From assembly GCF_029870595.1 (NCBI RefSeq), contig NZ_JAPDIR010000007.1, forward strand, positions 1-64,000: 64,000 bases of DNA. Direction: 5' to 3'. Below, piece after piece: positions 28,644 through 37,312 of the stretch (position 1 is the stretch's first letter; every line of letters starts with the position of its first letter). Position numbers and translations under genes: made by a program. The notes under the pieces are model-generated. The model was given only the letters and a program-made list of their open reading frames with translations, had not been told where the DNA came from and searched no databases. The stretch comes from Sphingomonas sp. CBMAI 2297 (lineage in GTDB: Bacteria > Pseudomonadota > Alphaproteobacteria > Sphingomonadales > Sphingomonadaceae).

Positions 28644-29384
28644 TCACCAGTCTCCGGCGGCGCCCATCCAAAGGGCAACAGCGGCAGCCGCCGCCGTTTC
28701 CGCGCGCAGGATGCGCGGCCCGAGTGAAATCCCGATCGCCCGGGGATGCGCCTTGATCGCCGCGCGCTCGGCATCGTCGAATCCGCCCTCGGGCCCGATC
28801 AGGATCGCCGCGGGGCCCGGGTGCGCGCGCATTGCTTCGACCGCAGGCGCGCCGCCCGCCTCGTCCGCGAAGAACAGCGTGCGTTCCGCGGGCCAGTCAC
28901 GGAGCAGGGCCGGCAGCTTCACCACCGCGTCGAGCGCCGGCAGCGCGGTGCGGCCGCATTGCTCGGCCGCCTCGATCATGTGCGCGCGCAGCCTTTCGAG
29001 ATTGAGCTTGTCGACCACGCTGCGCCGGGTCAGCACCGGCACCAGCCGGTCGACGCCCAGCTCGCAGGCCTTCTCCGCGATCCAGTCGATCCGCCCCTTC
29101 TTGATCGGCGCGGCGCACAGCCACAGATCGGGCACCGCCTCGCGCTCGCGCAGCCGGTCGGTGACTTCCAGGATCAGGTCGCGCTTGCCGATCTGCCGCG
29201 CCACGCCGGCCCATTCGCCGGTGCGATCGTCGAACAGCTTGATCGCCTCGCCGAGCTTTATCCGCATCACCGAGATCAGATAATGGGCCTGGGGCCCGTC
29301 GATCCGGACCTCGCCGGGCGAGAGTTCGGCCTCGACGAACAGGCGCGGGGCGGATTGGGGCGGCCAGGCGGGCGTAGCGGGCAT
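28644..29384 (-). CDS. rsmE: 16S rRNA (uracil-1498-N3)-methyltransferase
   Basis: This 246-residue SPOUT-class enzyme methylates U1498 of 16S rRNA with SAM. The N-terminal RNA-binding part includes VDGPQ-like IDGPQAHYLISVMRIKLGE. The knotted SAM site includes LIGPEGGFDDAERAAI and ISLGPRILRAETAAAAA. The catalytic region EKACELGVDRLVPVLTRRSV is intact. Confidence 0.95.
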   Translation of the reverse strand: MPATPAWPPQSAPRLFVEAELSPGEVRIDGPQAHYLISVMRIKLGEAIKLFDDRTGEWAGVARQIGKRDLILEVTDRLREREAVPDLWLCAAPIKKGRIDWIAEKACELGVDRLVPVLTRRSVVDKLNLERLRAHMIEAAEQCGRTALPALDAVVKLPALLRDWPAERTLFFADEAGGAPAVEAMRAHPGPAAILIGPEGGFDDAERAAIKAHPRAIGISLGPRILRAETAAAAAVALWMGAAGDW

Positions 29385-29416
29385 GGGCCCGCTCTAGCGC
29401 CTGTACCGCGATCCCG

Positions 29417-30103
29417 TCACTCCCCCAGGCCGCCCGGGTTCATGCCACCCATGCCGCCGCCGCCACCGAAGCCGCCGCCGCGCCGGCCGCCGCCGCCATG
29501 CCTGCCCATGCCGCCGCGGCCGCCGCCGCCCCGCTTGCCCTGCCTGAAGCTGGGCGGCGAGAGCTTGGGCAGCTCGGATTTCTCAAGCTTGCCGTCGCCA
29601 TTCTTGTCGAGCATCGCGAAGCGCTTGTCGGCGGCGATGCGGAATTCGCGCGCGTCCACGCCGCGATCGAAATTGGTGTCGGCGACGATCACCGGCTCGG
29701 GATAGCTGAAATAGCTGAAGCGTGCCGCGCCCTGCGGCACATAGACGGGCTTCTTCTCCGGCGCGTCCGAATCGCCGGTGCTGGGCGGCGCTTCCTCGGG
29801 CCCGGCATTGCCGACGCTGATCATCGGCGCGATCTGCGTTTCGTATATCTCGATCTCGTCCGGATCGATCTCGCCGTCCTTGTTCTTGTCGAGAATCGCG
29901 AAGAAGCGTGCCGCATCGGCTTCCATCTCCTCCACGGTGAGCACGCCGTCATGGTTGGTGTCGGCCTGGTCGAACCAGAGGTTGGGCGCGTCATGCCCGC
30001 GGAACGGCTCCCCCATCGGGCTGATGAAGAAGCTCGGCGGATCGTCGGCCAGGGCAGGCGTGGCGATCGTGGCGAGCGTCAGGCTGGCGAGGAGGAGGCG
30101 CAT
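29417..30103 (-). CDS. Exported EF-hand calcium-binding protein with Gly-rich tail
   Basis: This 228-residue protein has a signal peptide (MRLLLASLTLATIATPALA) and canonical EF-hand loops: DTNHDGVLTVEE, DKNKDGEIDPDE, and DKNGDGKLEKSE near the end, plus a degenerate DTNFDRGVDARE. The last 35 residues are almost all Gly, Arg and Met. It probably binds calcium in the periplasm; its role is unknown. It diverges from ubiA. Confidence 0.85.
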   Translation of the reverse strand: MRLLLASLTLATIATPALADDPPSFFISPMGEPFRGHDAPNLWFDQADTNHDGVLTVEEMEADAARFFAILDKNKDGEIDPDEIEIYETQIAPMISVGNAGPEEAPPSTGDSDAPEKKPVYVPQGAARFSYFSYPEPVIVADTNFDRGVDAREFRIAADKRFAMLDKNGDGKLEKSELPKLSPPSFRQGKRGGGGRGGMGRHGGGGRRGGGFGGGGGMGGMNPGGLGE

Positions 30104-30216
30104 CGGATGTTTCCAGAGTGCAATGATCACACCGTGCCCCTGTACGCCGATTGTAGCAGGATTATGCCAGATTGTTGCGGGCTTGATCTTTGCGGCGTCC
30201 GCGCGGAGGACGGGCC

Positions 30217-31131
30217 ATGGCCGAAGCGCAGCAGATCGTTCCCGATACCGAGCATCGCGGGCTGGTGGGCCTGCTTCCCGCCGGCTGGCGGCCCTATGCG
30301 CTGCTTGCCCGCTTCGACCGGCCGATCGGCTGGTGGCTGCTCTTCTGGCCCGGCGCCTGGGCGGTCGCGCTCTCGGGCGGCGCCGTCCGGCAATGGGGCC
30401 TGATCCTCTGGCTGCTGCTCGGCAGCATCGCGATGCGCGGCGCCGGCTGCGTCTATAACGACATCGTCGATCGCGACCTGGACCGGCAGGTGGCGCGGAC
30501 GCGCAGCCGCCCGGTGGCGAGCGGCGCGGTATCGGTGAAGGCGGCCGCGGCCTGGCTGGCGGCGCTCTGCCTGGTCGGGCTGCTCGTCTGGTTCCAGCTC
30601 CACTGGCCGGCCCGGCTGGTCGCGCTCGCCAGCATCGCGCCGGTCGCCGCCTATCCCTTCATGAAGCGGATCACCTGGTGGCCCCAGGCCTGGCTCGGCC
30701 TCGTCTTTTCCTGGGCGGCGCTGGTCGGCTGGGTCGAGATCGGTAGCCAGCCGCTGGCGCCGCTCGCGCTGTTCTATGCCGGCTGCATCGCCTGGGTGAT
30801 CGGCTATGACACCATCTATGCGGTGCAGGACATCGAGGACGATGCGCTGGTCGGCGTGCGCTCCTCGGCACGCGCGATGGGCAGCCATGTCCGCGGCGGC
30901 GTCTCGCTCTTCTACCTTGCCGCGCTCGGCTGCTGGGGCGCGGCGATCTGGCAGCTCCGGCCCGATCCGCTCGCCCTGGCGGCGCTGCTGCCCATGGCGC
31001 TCCATCTGGCCTGGCAGGTCGCGACGCTCGATCCGCGCGACGGCGCCAACGCGCTCGCCCGCTTCCGCGCGAACCGCAATGCCGGCCTCCTGATGTTCGC
31101 CGCCTGCCTCGTTGTGGGCCAGACGCTTTGA
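30217..31131 (+). CDS. ubiA: 4-hydroxybenzoate polyprenyltransferase
   Basis: This 304-residue inner-membrane prenyltransferase of ubiquinone synthesis has the first Asp-rich motif NDIVDRDLDRQV with ARTRSRPVASG, and the second motif in YDTIYAVQDIEDDALVGVRS. Nine membrane helices are expected and hydrophobic segments fit. The start MAEAQQIVPDTEHRG was chosen over a longer Arg-rich extension. Confidence 0.95.
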   Translation: MAEAQQIVPDTEHRGLVGLLPAGWRPYALLARFDRPIGWWLLFWPGAWAVALSGGAVRQWGLILWLLLGSIAMRGAGCVYNDIVDRDLDRQVARTRSRPVASGAVSVKAAAAWLAALCLVGLLVWFQLHWPARLVALASIAPVAAYPFMKRITWWPQAWLGLVFSWAALVGWVEIGSQPLAPLALFYAGCIAWVIGYDTIYAVQDIEDDALVGVRSSARAMGSHVRGGVSLFYLAALGCWGAAIWQLRPDPLALAALLPMALHLAWQVATLDPRDGANALARFRANRNAGLLMFAACLVVGQTL

Positions 31132-31162
31132 CGTTGCGCCCGCGCATACCTAAGTCGGCGCG

Positions 31163-32509
31163 ATGCTGACCATCTCCGAAGCCTGTGAACGCGCCGCCGA
31201 TGCCGTTGCCCGGGCGCGCGCCGCGGGCGCCGACGCCGCCGATGCCGTGTTCGCCGCCGACAGTTCGCAATCGGTCTCGGTGCGGATGGGCGCGCTGGAG
31301 GATGTCGAGCGCTCGGAGAGCGAGGAGCTCGGCCTGCGCGTCTTCATCGGGCATCGCTCGGCCAGCGTCTCCACCTCCGATCTCAGCCCCGCCGCGATGG
31401 ACATGCTCGTCGAGCGCGTCGTCGCCATGGCCCGCGAGGCGCCCGAGGACAAATGGGCCGGCCTGGCGCCCGGGGACCGGCTGCTCCACGGCAGCCCGCC
31501 GATGCTCGACCTCGACGACGGCGCCCGGGTCGACCCGCCCAGCCTCAAGGAGCGTGCCCGCCGGGCCGAGGAAGCGGCGCGTGGCGTGCCGGGCGTCACC
31601 AACAGCGAAGGCGCCAGCGCGGGCGCCTCGCGCTCGGTGATGACGCTGGCGACCAGCCATGGCTTTGCCGGCGGCTATGCCCAGACCAGCCACGGCCTTT
31701 CGGCCAGCGTGCTCGCCGGCGCGGGCGGCGGCATGGAGCGCGACTATGCGCATCATTCCGCCCGGCACGCCGCGTTGCTCGAGGCGCCGGAGGCGATCGG
31801 CCGGCTGGCCGGCGAGCGCGCGGTCGCCCGGCTCGATCCGGCCAGGATCCCCAGCGGCACGATGCCCGTGGTGTTCGACCGCCGCGTCTCGGCCGGGCTG
31901 ATCGGCCATTTCCTCGGCGCGATCGGCGGCGCGGCGATCACGCGCAAGACCAGCTTCCTGCTCGACCGGCTGGGCCAGCAGGTCTTTGCCCCGGGCGTGA
32001 CGATCTGCGACGATCCCCATCGTCCGCGCGGCCTGCGCTCGCGCCCGTTCGACGGCGAGGGCCTGCCCGTCCAGCCGGTGAAGCTGGTCGATGCCGGCAT
32101 GCTGGAGACCTGGCTGCTCGACAGCGCCTCGGCCCGGCAGCTGGGCCTGGAGCCCACCGGCCATGCCGCGCGCGGCATCGGGGGCGCGCCGGGCGTCGCG
32201 CCTTCCAACCTCTATATGGAGGCCGGCCATATCCCCGCCGAGACGCTGGTCGGCGAGATCGACCATGGCATCCTCGTCACCGAGCTGATCGGCCAGGGCG
32301 TCAACGGCGTGACCGGCGACTATAGCCGCGGCGCCGCCGGCTTCCTGATCGAGAAGGGCGAGATCACCCGCCCCGTCTCGGAGATCACCATCGCGGGCAA
32401 TCTGAAGGACATGTTCCTCGCGCTCACCCCGGCCAGCGACCTCGAGTTCCGCTATGGGATCAACGCGCCGACCATTCGCATCGACGGGATGACCATCGCC
32501 GGTGCCTGA
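31163..32509 (+). CDS. pmbA: TldD/PmbA family peptidase subunit
   Basis: This 448-residue protein corresponds to PmbA (TldE), the partner of TldD in a protease that matures or degrades small peptides. It lacks a HExxxH motif, as PmbA does, and has the family landmarks LGLRVFIGHRSASVSTSD and YSRGAAGFLIEKGEITRPVS. It overlaps the start of cysQ by 8 bases. No TldD gene is present in the window. Confidence 0.92.
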   Translation: MLTISEACERAADAVARARAAGADAADAVFAADSSQSVSVRMGALEDVERSESEELGLRVFIGHRSASVSTSDLSPAAMDMLVERVVAMAREAPEDKWAGLAPGDRLLHGSPPMLDLDDGARVDPPSLKERARRAEEAARGVPGVTNSEGASAGASRSVMTLATSHGFAGGYAQTSHGLSASVLAGAGGGMERDYAHHSARHAALLEAPEAIGRLAGERAVARLDPARIPSGTMPVVFDRRVSAGLIGHFLGAIGGAAITRKTSFLLDRLGQQVFAPGVTICDDPHRPRGLRSRPFDGEGLPVQPVKLVDAGMLETWLLDSASARQLGLEPTGHAARGIGGAPGVAPSNLYMEAGHIPAETLVGEIDHGILVTELIGQGVNGVTGDYSRGAAGFLIEKGEITRPVSEITIAGNLKDMFLALTPASDLEFRYGINAPTIRIDGMTIAGA

Positions 32510-33284
32510 GACCGGCCTCGCCTCCCGGGTCGCGGCGATCGCCGCCGAGGCGGGCCGTCTCGCCATGGCGCGCTGGGAGACGGAGTTCCGGCGCTGGGAG
32601 AAAGTGCCCGGCAGCCCGGTCTGCGACGTCGACCTGGAAGTCGACGCGCTGCTGCGCCAGCGGCTGGGCGCGCTGCTGCCCGATGCCGGCTGGCTTTCCG
32701 AGGAGACGGCGGACGATCGCGCCCGCCTCTCCGCCCGCCGCGTCTGGGTGGTCGATCCCATCGACGGCACCCGCGACTATCTGCGCCACCGCCCGGGCTG
32801 GGCCGTCTCGGTCGCGCTGGTCGAGGACGGCGCGCCGGTGATCGGCGTGCTCGACGCGCCGGCGCGGGGCGAAAGCTGGACGGCGGAGGCCGGCAAGGGG
32901 GCATGGCGGGACGGCGAGCGGCTCCGCGTCGCCGCGCGCGACCGACTCGCGGGCGCCCGCGTCCCGGCCGACCAGCTGCCCAGGGTCGACAGCGACCTGG
33001 TCATGGTCGCCAAGCCCAATTCGATCGCGCTGCGCATCGCGATGGTCGCGGCGGGCGAGGCCGATCTGCTCGCCACGATCCGCTGGGGCAATGAATGGGA
33101 CGTCGCCGCCGCCGTCCTCATCGCGCGCGAGGCGGGGGCGGCGATCACCGATGCGCTGGGCCGCCCGCTCGCCTTCAACACGCCGAGCGGCCAGGCGTTC
33201 GGCGTGCTCGCCAGCGCGCCGGGCATCCATGCCGCCGCGGTGGAGCGGCTCGCCGACCGCGCCCGGGACGTGCTGGGGGGCTGA
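32502..33284 (+). CDS. cysQ: 3'(2'),5'-bisphosphate nucleotidase (CysQ-like inositol monophosphatase family)
   Basis: This 260-residue Mg-dependent phosphatase has the metal motif WVVDPIDGTRDYLRH near residue 83, preceded by LSEETADD, and the C-terminal WDVAAAVLIAREAGAAITDA. CysQ removes the phosphate from PAP made in sulfate assimilation. Inositol monophosphatase is an alternative within the same fold. It starts with GTG inside the end of pmbA. Confidence 0.87.
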   Translation: MPETGLASRVAAIAAEAGRLAMARWETEFRRWEKVPGSPVCDVDLEVDALLRQRLGALLPDAGWLSEETADDRARLSARRVWVVDPIDGTRDYLRHRPGWAVSVALVEDGAPVIGVLDAPARGESWTAEAGKGAWRDGERLRVAARDRLAGARVPADQLPRVDSDLVMVAKPNSIALRIAMVAAGEADLLATIRWGNEWDVAAAVLIAREAGAAITDALGRPLAFNTPSGQAFGVLASAPGIHAAAVERLADRARDVLGG

Positions 33285-33325
33285 CCGGTCGCGCCGCCCA
33301 ACAGCGGGGATGGCGGTCGAAGGAA

Positions 33326-33343
33326 TATGAGGCCCCAGCCTAG
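33326..33343 (+). repeat. Gene-end copy of the TATGAGGCCCCAACCTAG motif
   Basis: The sequence is TATGAGGCCCCAGCCTAG, one mismatch from the copy at 11471-11488. The CTA provides the stop codon of the methyltransferase gene on the minus strand, as it does for the serine hydrolase and EVE genes. Confidence 0.6.
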
Positions 33344-34143
33344 CGTTCCGCCACGGCGATCAGCGCGGTCGAGGGGATGGGCAGGATCGTGCGCTCCCCC
33401 GCCATCCGGCGCACCTCGGCGATCACTTCCGCCTGCTGGGCATCATCGAGCGCCGTCCAGTCGGGGCTCATCCCGAACAGCTTCTCCGGCGTGTCGAGCT
33501 GGCCGATGTCGAGCGCGAAGTCGTGCGTCACGCTGTCGATCCGCGGCGCGCCGAACCCGGCATCGACCATCGCCGCCGACAGCCATTCGGGATCGCCCAG
33601 CGCCACCGCGCCTTCGGGCAGCCTGGTCCCGCCGTCCAGCCTCGGGAACAGCCGCCGGCGGATCTGGGAGAGCAGCAGGAAAGTCGCCGCGCCTTCGCTG
33701 CGCCAGGTGGCGAGCACGCCCAGGCCGCCGGGCCGGGTCACTCGCGCCATCTCGGCCAGCCCCTTGCGCCAGTCGGGGAACAGGATGACGCCGAATATCG
33801 AGAAGCTCGCGTCGAACCCCGCGTCCGGCAGGTCGAGCGCCTGCCCGTCCATCACCTTCGCCTCGACATTGGCCGGGGCCGCCGCCGCGATCCGCGCGAC
33901 CATGCCGGGCGAGAAATCGGTCGCCAGCACCTGCGCGCCCGTCCGTGCCGCGGCCAGCGCCAGCGCGCCGGCCCCCGCCGCCACGTCGAGCACGCGCATG
34001 TCCGGCGTCAGCGTCACCCGCGCCAGCGCCTCCTCGGCGAAGCGCGACGTGAAGGGGTGGGCGGTCCGCTCGTAATGGGCCGCGGTCTCGTCCCAGTGCG
34101 CGGCATTCTCATGCTTCTTCGTCAGCGGTGCATTCTCGGGCAT
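33340..34143 (-). CDS. Class I SAM-dependent methyltransferase
   Basis: This 267-residue protein has motif I VLDVAAGAGALALAAA, an acidic end of strand 2 (VLATDFSPGMV), and motif post-I features (MDGQALDLPDAGFDASFSIF), as in UbiE/Methyltransf_11 enzymes. The substrate is unknown. ATG 34143 has a purine-rich ribosome site; an ATG seven codons upstream does not. It diverges from the Rrf2-type regulator, which may control it. Confidence 0.87.
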   Translation of the reverse strand: MPENAPLTKKHENAAHWDETAAHYERTAHPFTSRFAEEALARVTLTPDMRVLDVAAGAGALALAAARTGAQVLATDFSPGMVARIAAAAPANVEAKVMDGQALDLPDAGFDASFSIFGVILFPDWRKGLAEMARVTRPGGLGVLATWRSEGAATFLLLSQIRRRLFPRLDGGTRLPEGAVALGDPEWLSAAMVDAGFGAPRIDSVTHDFALDIGQLDTPEKLFGMSPDWTALDDAQQAEVIAEVRRMAGERTILPIPSTALIAVAER

Positions 34144-34162
34144 TGGCTCTCTTTCGCGAATC

Positions 34163-34174
34163 ATGTAACAACAT
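34163..34174. promoter_or_regulatory. Candidate Rrf2 operator
   Basis: ATGT and ACAT arms separated by four bases lie in the AT-rich centre of the 87-bp gap between the divergent methyltransferase and Rrf2 genes. Rrf2 proteins usually bind short dyads near their own promoters. Arm length is short, so the call is tentative. Confidence 0.35.
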
Positions 34175-34230
34175 AAGTATCGTGAAATCGCCCGCTTGCC
34201 AATCCGGTTTGCCGGCCCGAGGAAACATCG

Positions 34231-34686
34231 ATGCGAAAGGACAGCCGCCTCTCCCGGATGCTCCATGTGCTGCTTCACATGGCGCGGCACGACGGGCCGA
34301 TGACGTCGGAGCACATCGCCCGCATGCTCCAGACCAATCCGGTGGTGGTGCGCCGGACGATGGCCGGGCTGCGCGACGCCGGCTATGTCCGCTCGGAAAA
34401 GGGCCATGGCGGCGGCTGGGCGATCGCCGCAGACCTGGAGAAGGTCTCGCTGCTCGACGTGCACCGCGCGGTGGGCGGCCCCACCTTGTTCGCGATCGGC
34501 GCCGAGCAGGACAACCCGGCCTGCGCGGTGGAGCAGGCAGTCAATGCAGCGCTGGAAGAGGCGCTGCGCGAGGCGGAGGCGCTGCTGATCGCGCGGCTGG
34601 GCGCGGTGAGCCTAGCCGAACTCGCCCGCAGCTTCGATGCGCGCTGCGTGGCGGGCGGGTGGCCGCATCCGGGCGAGGACAATTAG
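34231..34686 (+). CDS. Rrf2 family transcriptional regulator
   Basis: This 151-residue protein has the winged-helix Rrf2 fold: LSRMLHVLLHMARHDGPMTS, recognition region TNPVVVRRTMAGLRDAGYV, and wing KGHGGGWAIA. Only one cysteine (NPACAVEQ) occupies the loop where IscR and NsrR carry three cluster ligands, so it probably does not hold an iron-sulfur cluster; it is closer to the YwnA type. A diverged copy of its last 75 bases lies at 34980-35057. Confidence 0.88.
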   Translation: MRKDSRLSRMLHVLLHMARHDGPMTSEHIARMLQTNPVVVRRTMAGLRDAGYVRSEKGHGGGWAIAADLEKVSLLDVHRAVGGPTLFAIGAEQDNPACAVEQAVNAALEEALREAEALLIARLGAVSLAELARSFDARCVAGGWPHPGEDN

Positions 34687-34779
34687 CGGGCGGACCGCCG
34701 AAAACGGCTGATTTCCCGCCAAACGGCTTTCGGCCACCATGGGCTGGAAGGCAGGCATGTCCTGTGGCAGGATTCGGCG

Positions 34780-34989
34780 ATGTGGTGGAAGCTCAATCGC
34801 CAACAAAAGCTGCGACGGGCGGCGCTGTCATTATGGGCCACGCCCCTTATCATGCTTTTCCCGGTCTGGCTGGGATATCTTTTCGACCCCGCGCTGATCT
34901 GGGCGCATCCGGAAGTATTCGCGCTTTTCTTCGTCGCGCCTTTTGGCGGGGCTGCGATTCTCTATTGGCTCGCCGCTCGGCGCGGTTAG
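34780..34989 (+). CDS. Hypothetical small membrane protein
   Basis: This 69-residue protein has a basic N-terminus (MWWKLNRQQKLRRA) and two hydrophobic helices (LWATPLIMLFPVWLGYLF and FALFFVAPFGGAAILYWLA). It sits between the Rrf2 gene and a broken copy of that gene's 3' end. It has a plausible membrane topology but no recognised family and a lower GC content than its neighbours. Confidence 0.55.
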   Translation: MWWKLNRQQKLRRAALSLWATPLIMLFPVWLGYLFDPALIWAHPEVFALFFVAPFGGAAILYWLAARRG

Positions 34990-35057
34990 CCTCGCCGAGC
35001 TCGCCTGCGGCTTTGATGCGCGTTGTGTGGCAAGGCGGCTGGTCGCATCCGGTGGAA
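34980..35057 (+). pseudogene. Remnant of an Rrf2-like gene 3' end
   Basis: This stretch translates as AVSLAELACGFDARCVARR and aligns with AVSLAELARSFDARCVAGG at the C-terminus of the Rrf2 regulator (DNA 34601-34678). The two DNA copies differ at about 15 positions, most of them silent third bases. That suggests a diverged paralog that was later truncated rather than a fresh duplication. There is no start or upstream domain. Confidence 0.65.
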
Positions 35058-35067
35058 GGCGTTCAGG

Positions 35068-35259
35068 CTAGTGGTAATATAGCGACATCAAAACAGCGGT
35101 GAACGCTACTGCCAGGCACGATATGGGTCCGGCAAGCGATACGATGCCCCAAATGCCGGCAGCCCTGTTCGCGCTCCTGAAGTCGGCGACCATGTTCCGG
35201 GTGCAATAGGTGGCGGTGACCACCAGCAGCGCCAAAGGGATAAGCAGCAATTCCATCAC
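35068..35259 (-). CDS. Hypothetical small membrane protein
   Basis: This 63-residue protein has two hydrophobic helices (MELLLIPLALLVVTATYC and IWGIVSLAGPISCLAVAFTA) around a short polar loop (NMVADFRSANRAAG). It starts 28 bases after the XpaC-like gene stop on the same strand and may share its transcript. No family was recognised. Confidence 0.55.
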   Translation of the reverse strand: MMELLLIPLALLVVTATYCTRNMVADFRSANRAAGIWGIVSLAGPISCLAVAFTAVLMSLYYH

Positions 35260-35287
35260 GTGGATCCCGGCGCCGGGCCGAGCGCCA

Positions 35288-35998
35288 TCAGCCCTCGTCG
35301 CCCTGATATTTGATCTGCAGGAACCGCCCGCGCGTCGCCAGCGCGTCGAGGTCGCCCTGGGCCAGTTGCGAGGTCATCTCGGCGATCTCGTCATCGATCA
35401 GCTGCAGGCCCTGGGCCAGCTGCTGGTCCGGCGTCAGGCCGTTGCGCTCTACCCGGCGCAGCGGCTCGGGCACGCGCTGATAGCCCTTGACCAGCTCGGG
35501 CAGCTGCTCGCCCACCAGCTTGCGCACTTCAACCGCCGCCGGGCTGTGCTCGTCGAGCGCGGCGAGCTGGGGCGTCAGCGTCTCCAGCTTCACGCCGATC
35601 GAATCGACCAGCCCGCGCACCGGCGAGGGCAGGGCCGGGCGCTGCGTCTCGAGCCAGCGCTCGGTGCTGCGCGGCAGCGCCTTGAGCGGGATCTCGGCCA
35701 GCTTCTCGACATTCACCGGCGCGCTCGTCGGCATCACCGCGAAGAGCAGCGTGGCCGCGACCAGCAGCAGCGCCACCAGCATCGCGCCCATCATGCCGAG
35801 CGGCGCCACCGCCAGTCCGAAGACGATCGCGCCGGCCAGGATCAGCCCGTCCGCCGCCGCGATCCGCCCGATCCGGCGGACCACTTCGGTTTCCCGGTGC
35901 TGGCGGTTGCGGCCGGACACGGCCAGGTCGGTACGGGCGCGCACGCGATCGAGCGTGCCTCCGATCCTGCTCAGTTCGCGATCGACATCGGTGGGCAC
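35288..35998 (-). CDS. XpaC-like membrane protein (5-bromo-4-chloroindolyl phosphate hydrolysis family)
   Basis: This 236-residue protein has two central membrane helices (DGLILAGAIVFGLAVAPLG and MLVALLLVAATLLFAV) between helical cytoplasmic regions. Position directly after a TelA gene (gap 3 bases) and overall layout match XpaC, which is paired with TelA in many bacteria. The family name comes from an old screen and does not prove an enzymatic activity. Confidence 0.75.
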   Translation of the reverse strand: MPTDVDRELSRIGGTLDRVRARTDLAVSGRNRQHRETEVVRRIGRIAAADGLILAGAIVFGLAVAPLGMMGAMLVALLLVAATLLFAVMPTSAPVNVEKLAEIPLKALPRSTERWLETQRPALPSPVRGLVDSIGVKLETLTPQLAALDEHSPAAVEVRKLVGEQLPELVKGYQRVPEPLRRVERNGLTPDQQLAQGLQLIDDEIAEMTSQLAQGDLDALATRGRFLQIKYQGDEG

Positions 35999-36001
35999 GG
36001 C

Positions 36002-37201
36002 CTACATCGCCTCCAGCTTGAACGTCTCCGCCCCGCCCGCGACCTGGTTCTGCGCCGCGCCCTCGGCCCGCGCGATATAGCCCTTCGACTTCTCGACTTC
36101 GTTCGACAGCGTGTTGACCGTGGTCTTCATGCTGTCGAGCGCCTTGAGCTTGAACGTGTCGATCGCGTCCATCGTGTCGTAGATGTTCTGGAAGGCGCGC
36201 TGCAGCGTCTCGACGGGGATCGTCGAGTTCGCCGCCTGCTCGTGGATCGCGGCCGACTGGCTCTTGAGCAGCGCGCCGGTCGAATCGATCAGCCCCGCGG
36301 TGGTGCTGTTCAGCGCGGTGATCTGGTCGAGCACCAGCTTCTGGTTGGTCAGCGCCTGCGCCACCGTCACCGCGGTGCGCAGCGCCGAGACAGTGGTGGT
36401 CGAGGCGCGGTCGACGCCCTTCACCAGCTCGACATTGTTCTTCTTGACCAGGTCGAGCGCCAGATAGCCCTGCACCGTCACCGCCATCTGGGTGAGCAGG
36501 TCCTGGGTGCGCTGGCGGACATAGAAGAGCGCGGTCTCGCGCAGCGCCTTGGCCTTGGCGGGGTCGCTGTGGTCCAGCTCGTTGGCCTTGTCCTCGATCT
36601 TCGCGTCCATCGCCTTGGACAGATAGATCATCTGCTCGAGCCGGCCCATCGCGGCCCACAGGTTGGTCCGCTCGGTATCGATCGCGGCATTGTCCATCAG
36701 CAGCTCGTCCTTGCCGTTGGCCAGGCTCTTGAGGATGCCGTTGATGTGCGTCTGCGACGATTGGTACTTGCGGAAATATTGCTGCATCCCGCCGCCGAAC
36801 AGCTTCGACAGGAAGCCCTGGCTCCCGCCGATCAGCTTGCCGTTCTGGCTGGGATCCAGCTCCTCCACCTTCTTGCGCAGGGCGAGCAGGTCGGCGCCGA
36901 CGCCGTCATTGCCCATCGCCTTGACCGGGCGATCGAGGAAGCGGTTGGACTGGCCCGCCGCGTCGCGGATCTCCTTCTGCCCCATCGCCGCGATCGCATC
37001 GACGCGCTTGCCGAACTCGGGCGAGTTCACGTCCTGCGCGACGAGATCGTCGATGAAACTGTCGACCCGCGCCTCCAGCTCGGTCTTCTTGCCGTCGTCC
37101 ACCGGCACCAGCCCCGCCGCCTTTTCGGGCGCGACGGCCTTCACCGGCTCGGGCGGGGTGAGCACCAGATCCTGTTCGGCCACCGCAGTCTCGCTCGCCA
37201 T
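36002..37201 (-). CDS. TelA/YceG-like toxic anion resistance family protein
   Basis: This 399-residue, largely helical cytoplasmic protein has the TelA hallmarks GGGMQQYFRKYQSSQTHING, ALFYVRQRTQDLLTQMAVTV and VKKNNVELVKGVDRASTTTV. TelA was linked to tellurite resistance and in Gram-positives to envelope stress, but its biochemistry is unknown. ATG 37201 has a GGAG ribosome site; the longer frame lacks one. It is probably cotranscribed with the XpaC-like gene. Confidence 0.92.
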   Translation of the reverse strand: MASETAVAEQDLVLTPPEPVKAVAPEKAAGLVPVDDGKKTELEARVDSFIDDLVAQDVNSPEFGKRVDAIAAMGQKEIRDAAGQSNRFLDRPVKAMGNDGVGADLLALRKKVEELDPSQNGKLIGGSQGFLSKLFGGGMQQYFRKYQSSQTHINGILKSLANGKDELLMDNAAIDTERTNLWAAMGRLEQMIYLSKAMDAKIEDKANELDHSDPAKAKALRETALFYVRQRTQDLLTQMAVTVQGYLALDLVKKNNVELVKGVDRASTTTVSALRTAVTVAQALTNQKLVLDQITALNSTTAGLIDSTGALLKSQSAAIHEQAANSTIPVETLQRAFQNIYDTMDAIDTFKLKALDSMKTTVNTLSNEVEKSKGYIARAEGAAQNQVAGGAETFKLEAM

Positions 37202-37312
37202 TCCCACGTCTCCAAACTGTCCGGCCCCCAGCATAGGATCATCCGGACGGCAAACCAACTGTGTGACTTATGTAATACACCACGGCGCCCGCGCCAAGGG
37301 CCAAGGCCCGGC

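Noticed and set aside
30671..32770. 699-codon open frame antisense to pmbA and ubiA
   Set aside because: Shadow of two well-identified genes; no motif.
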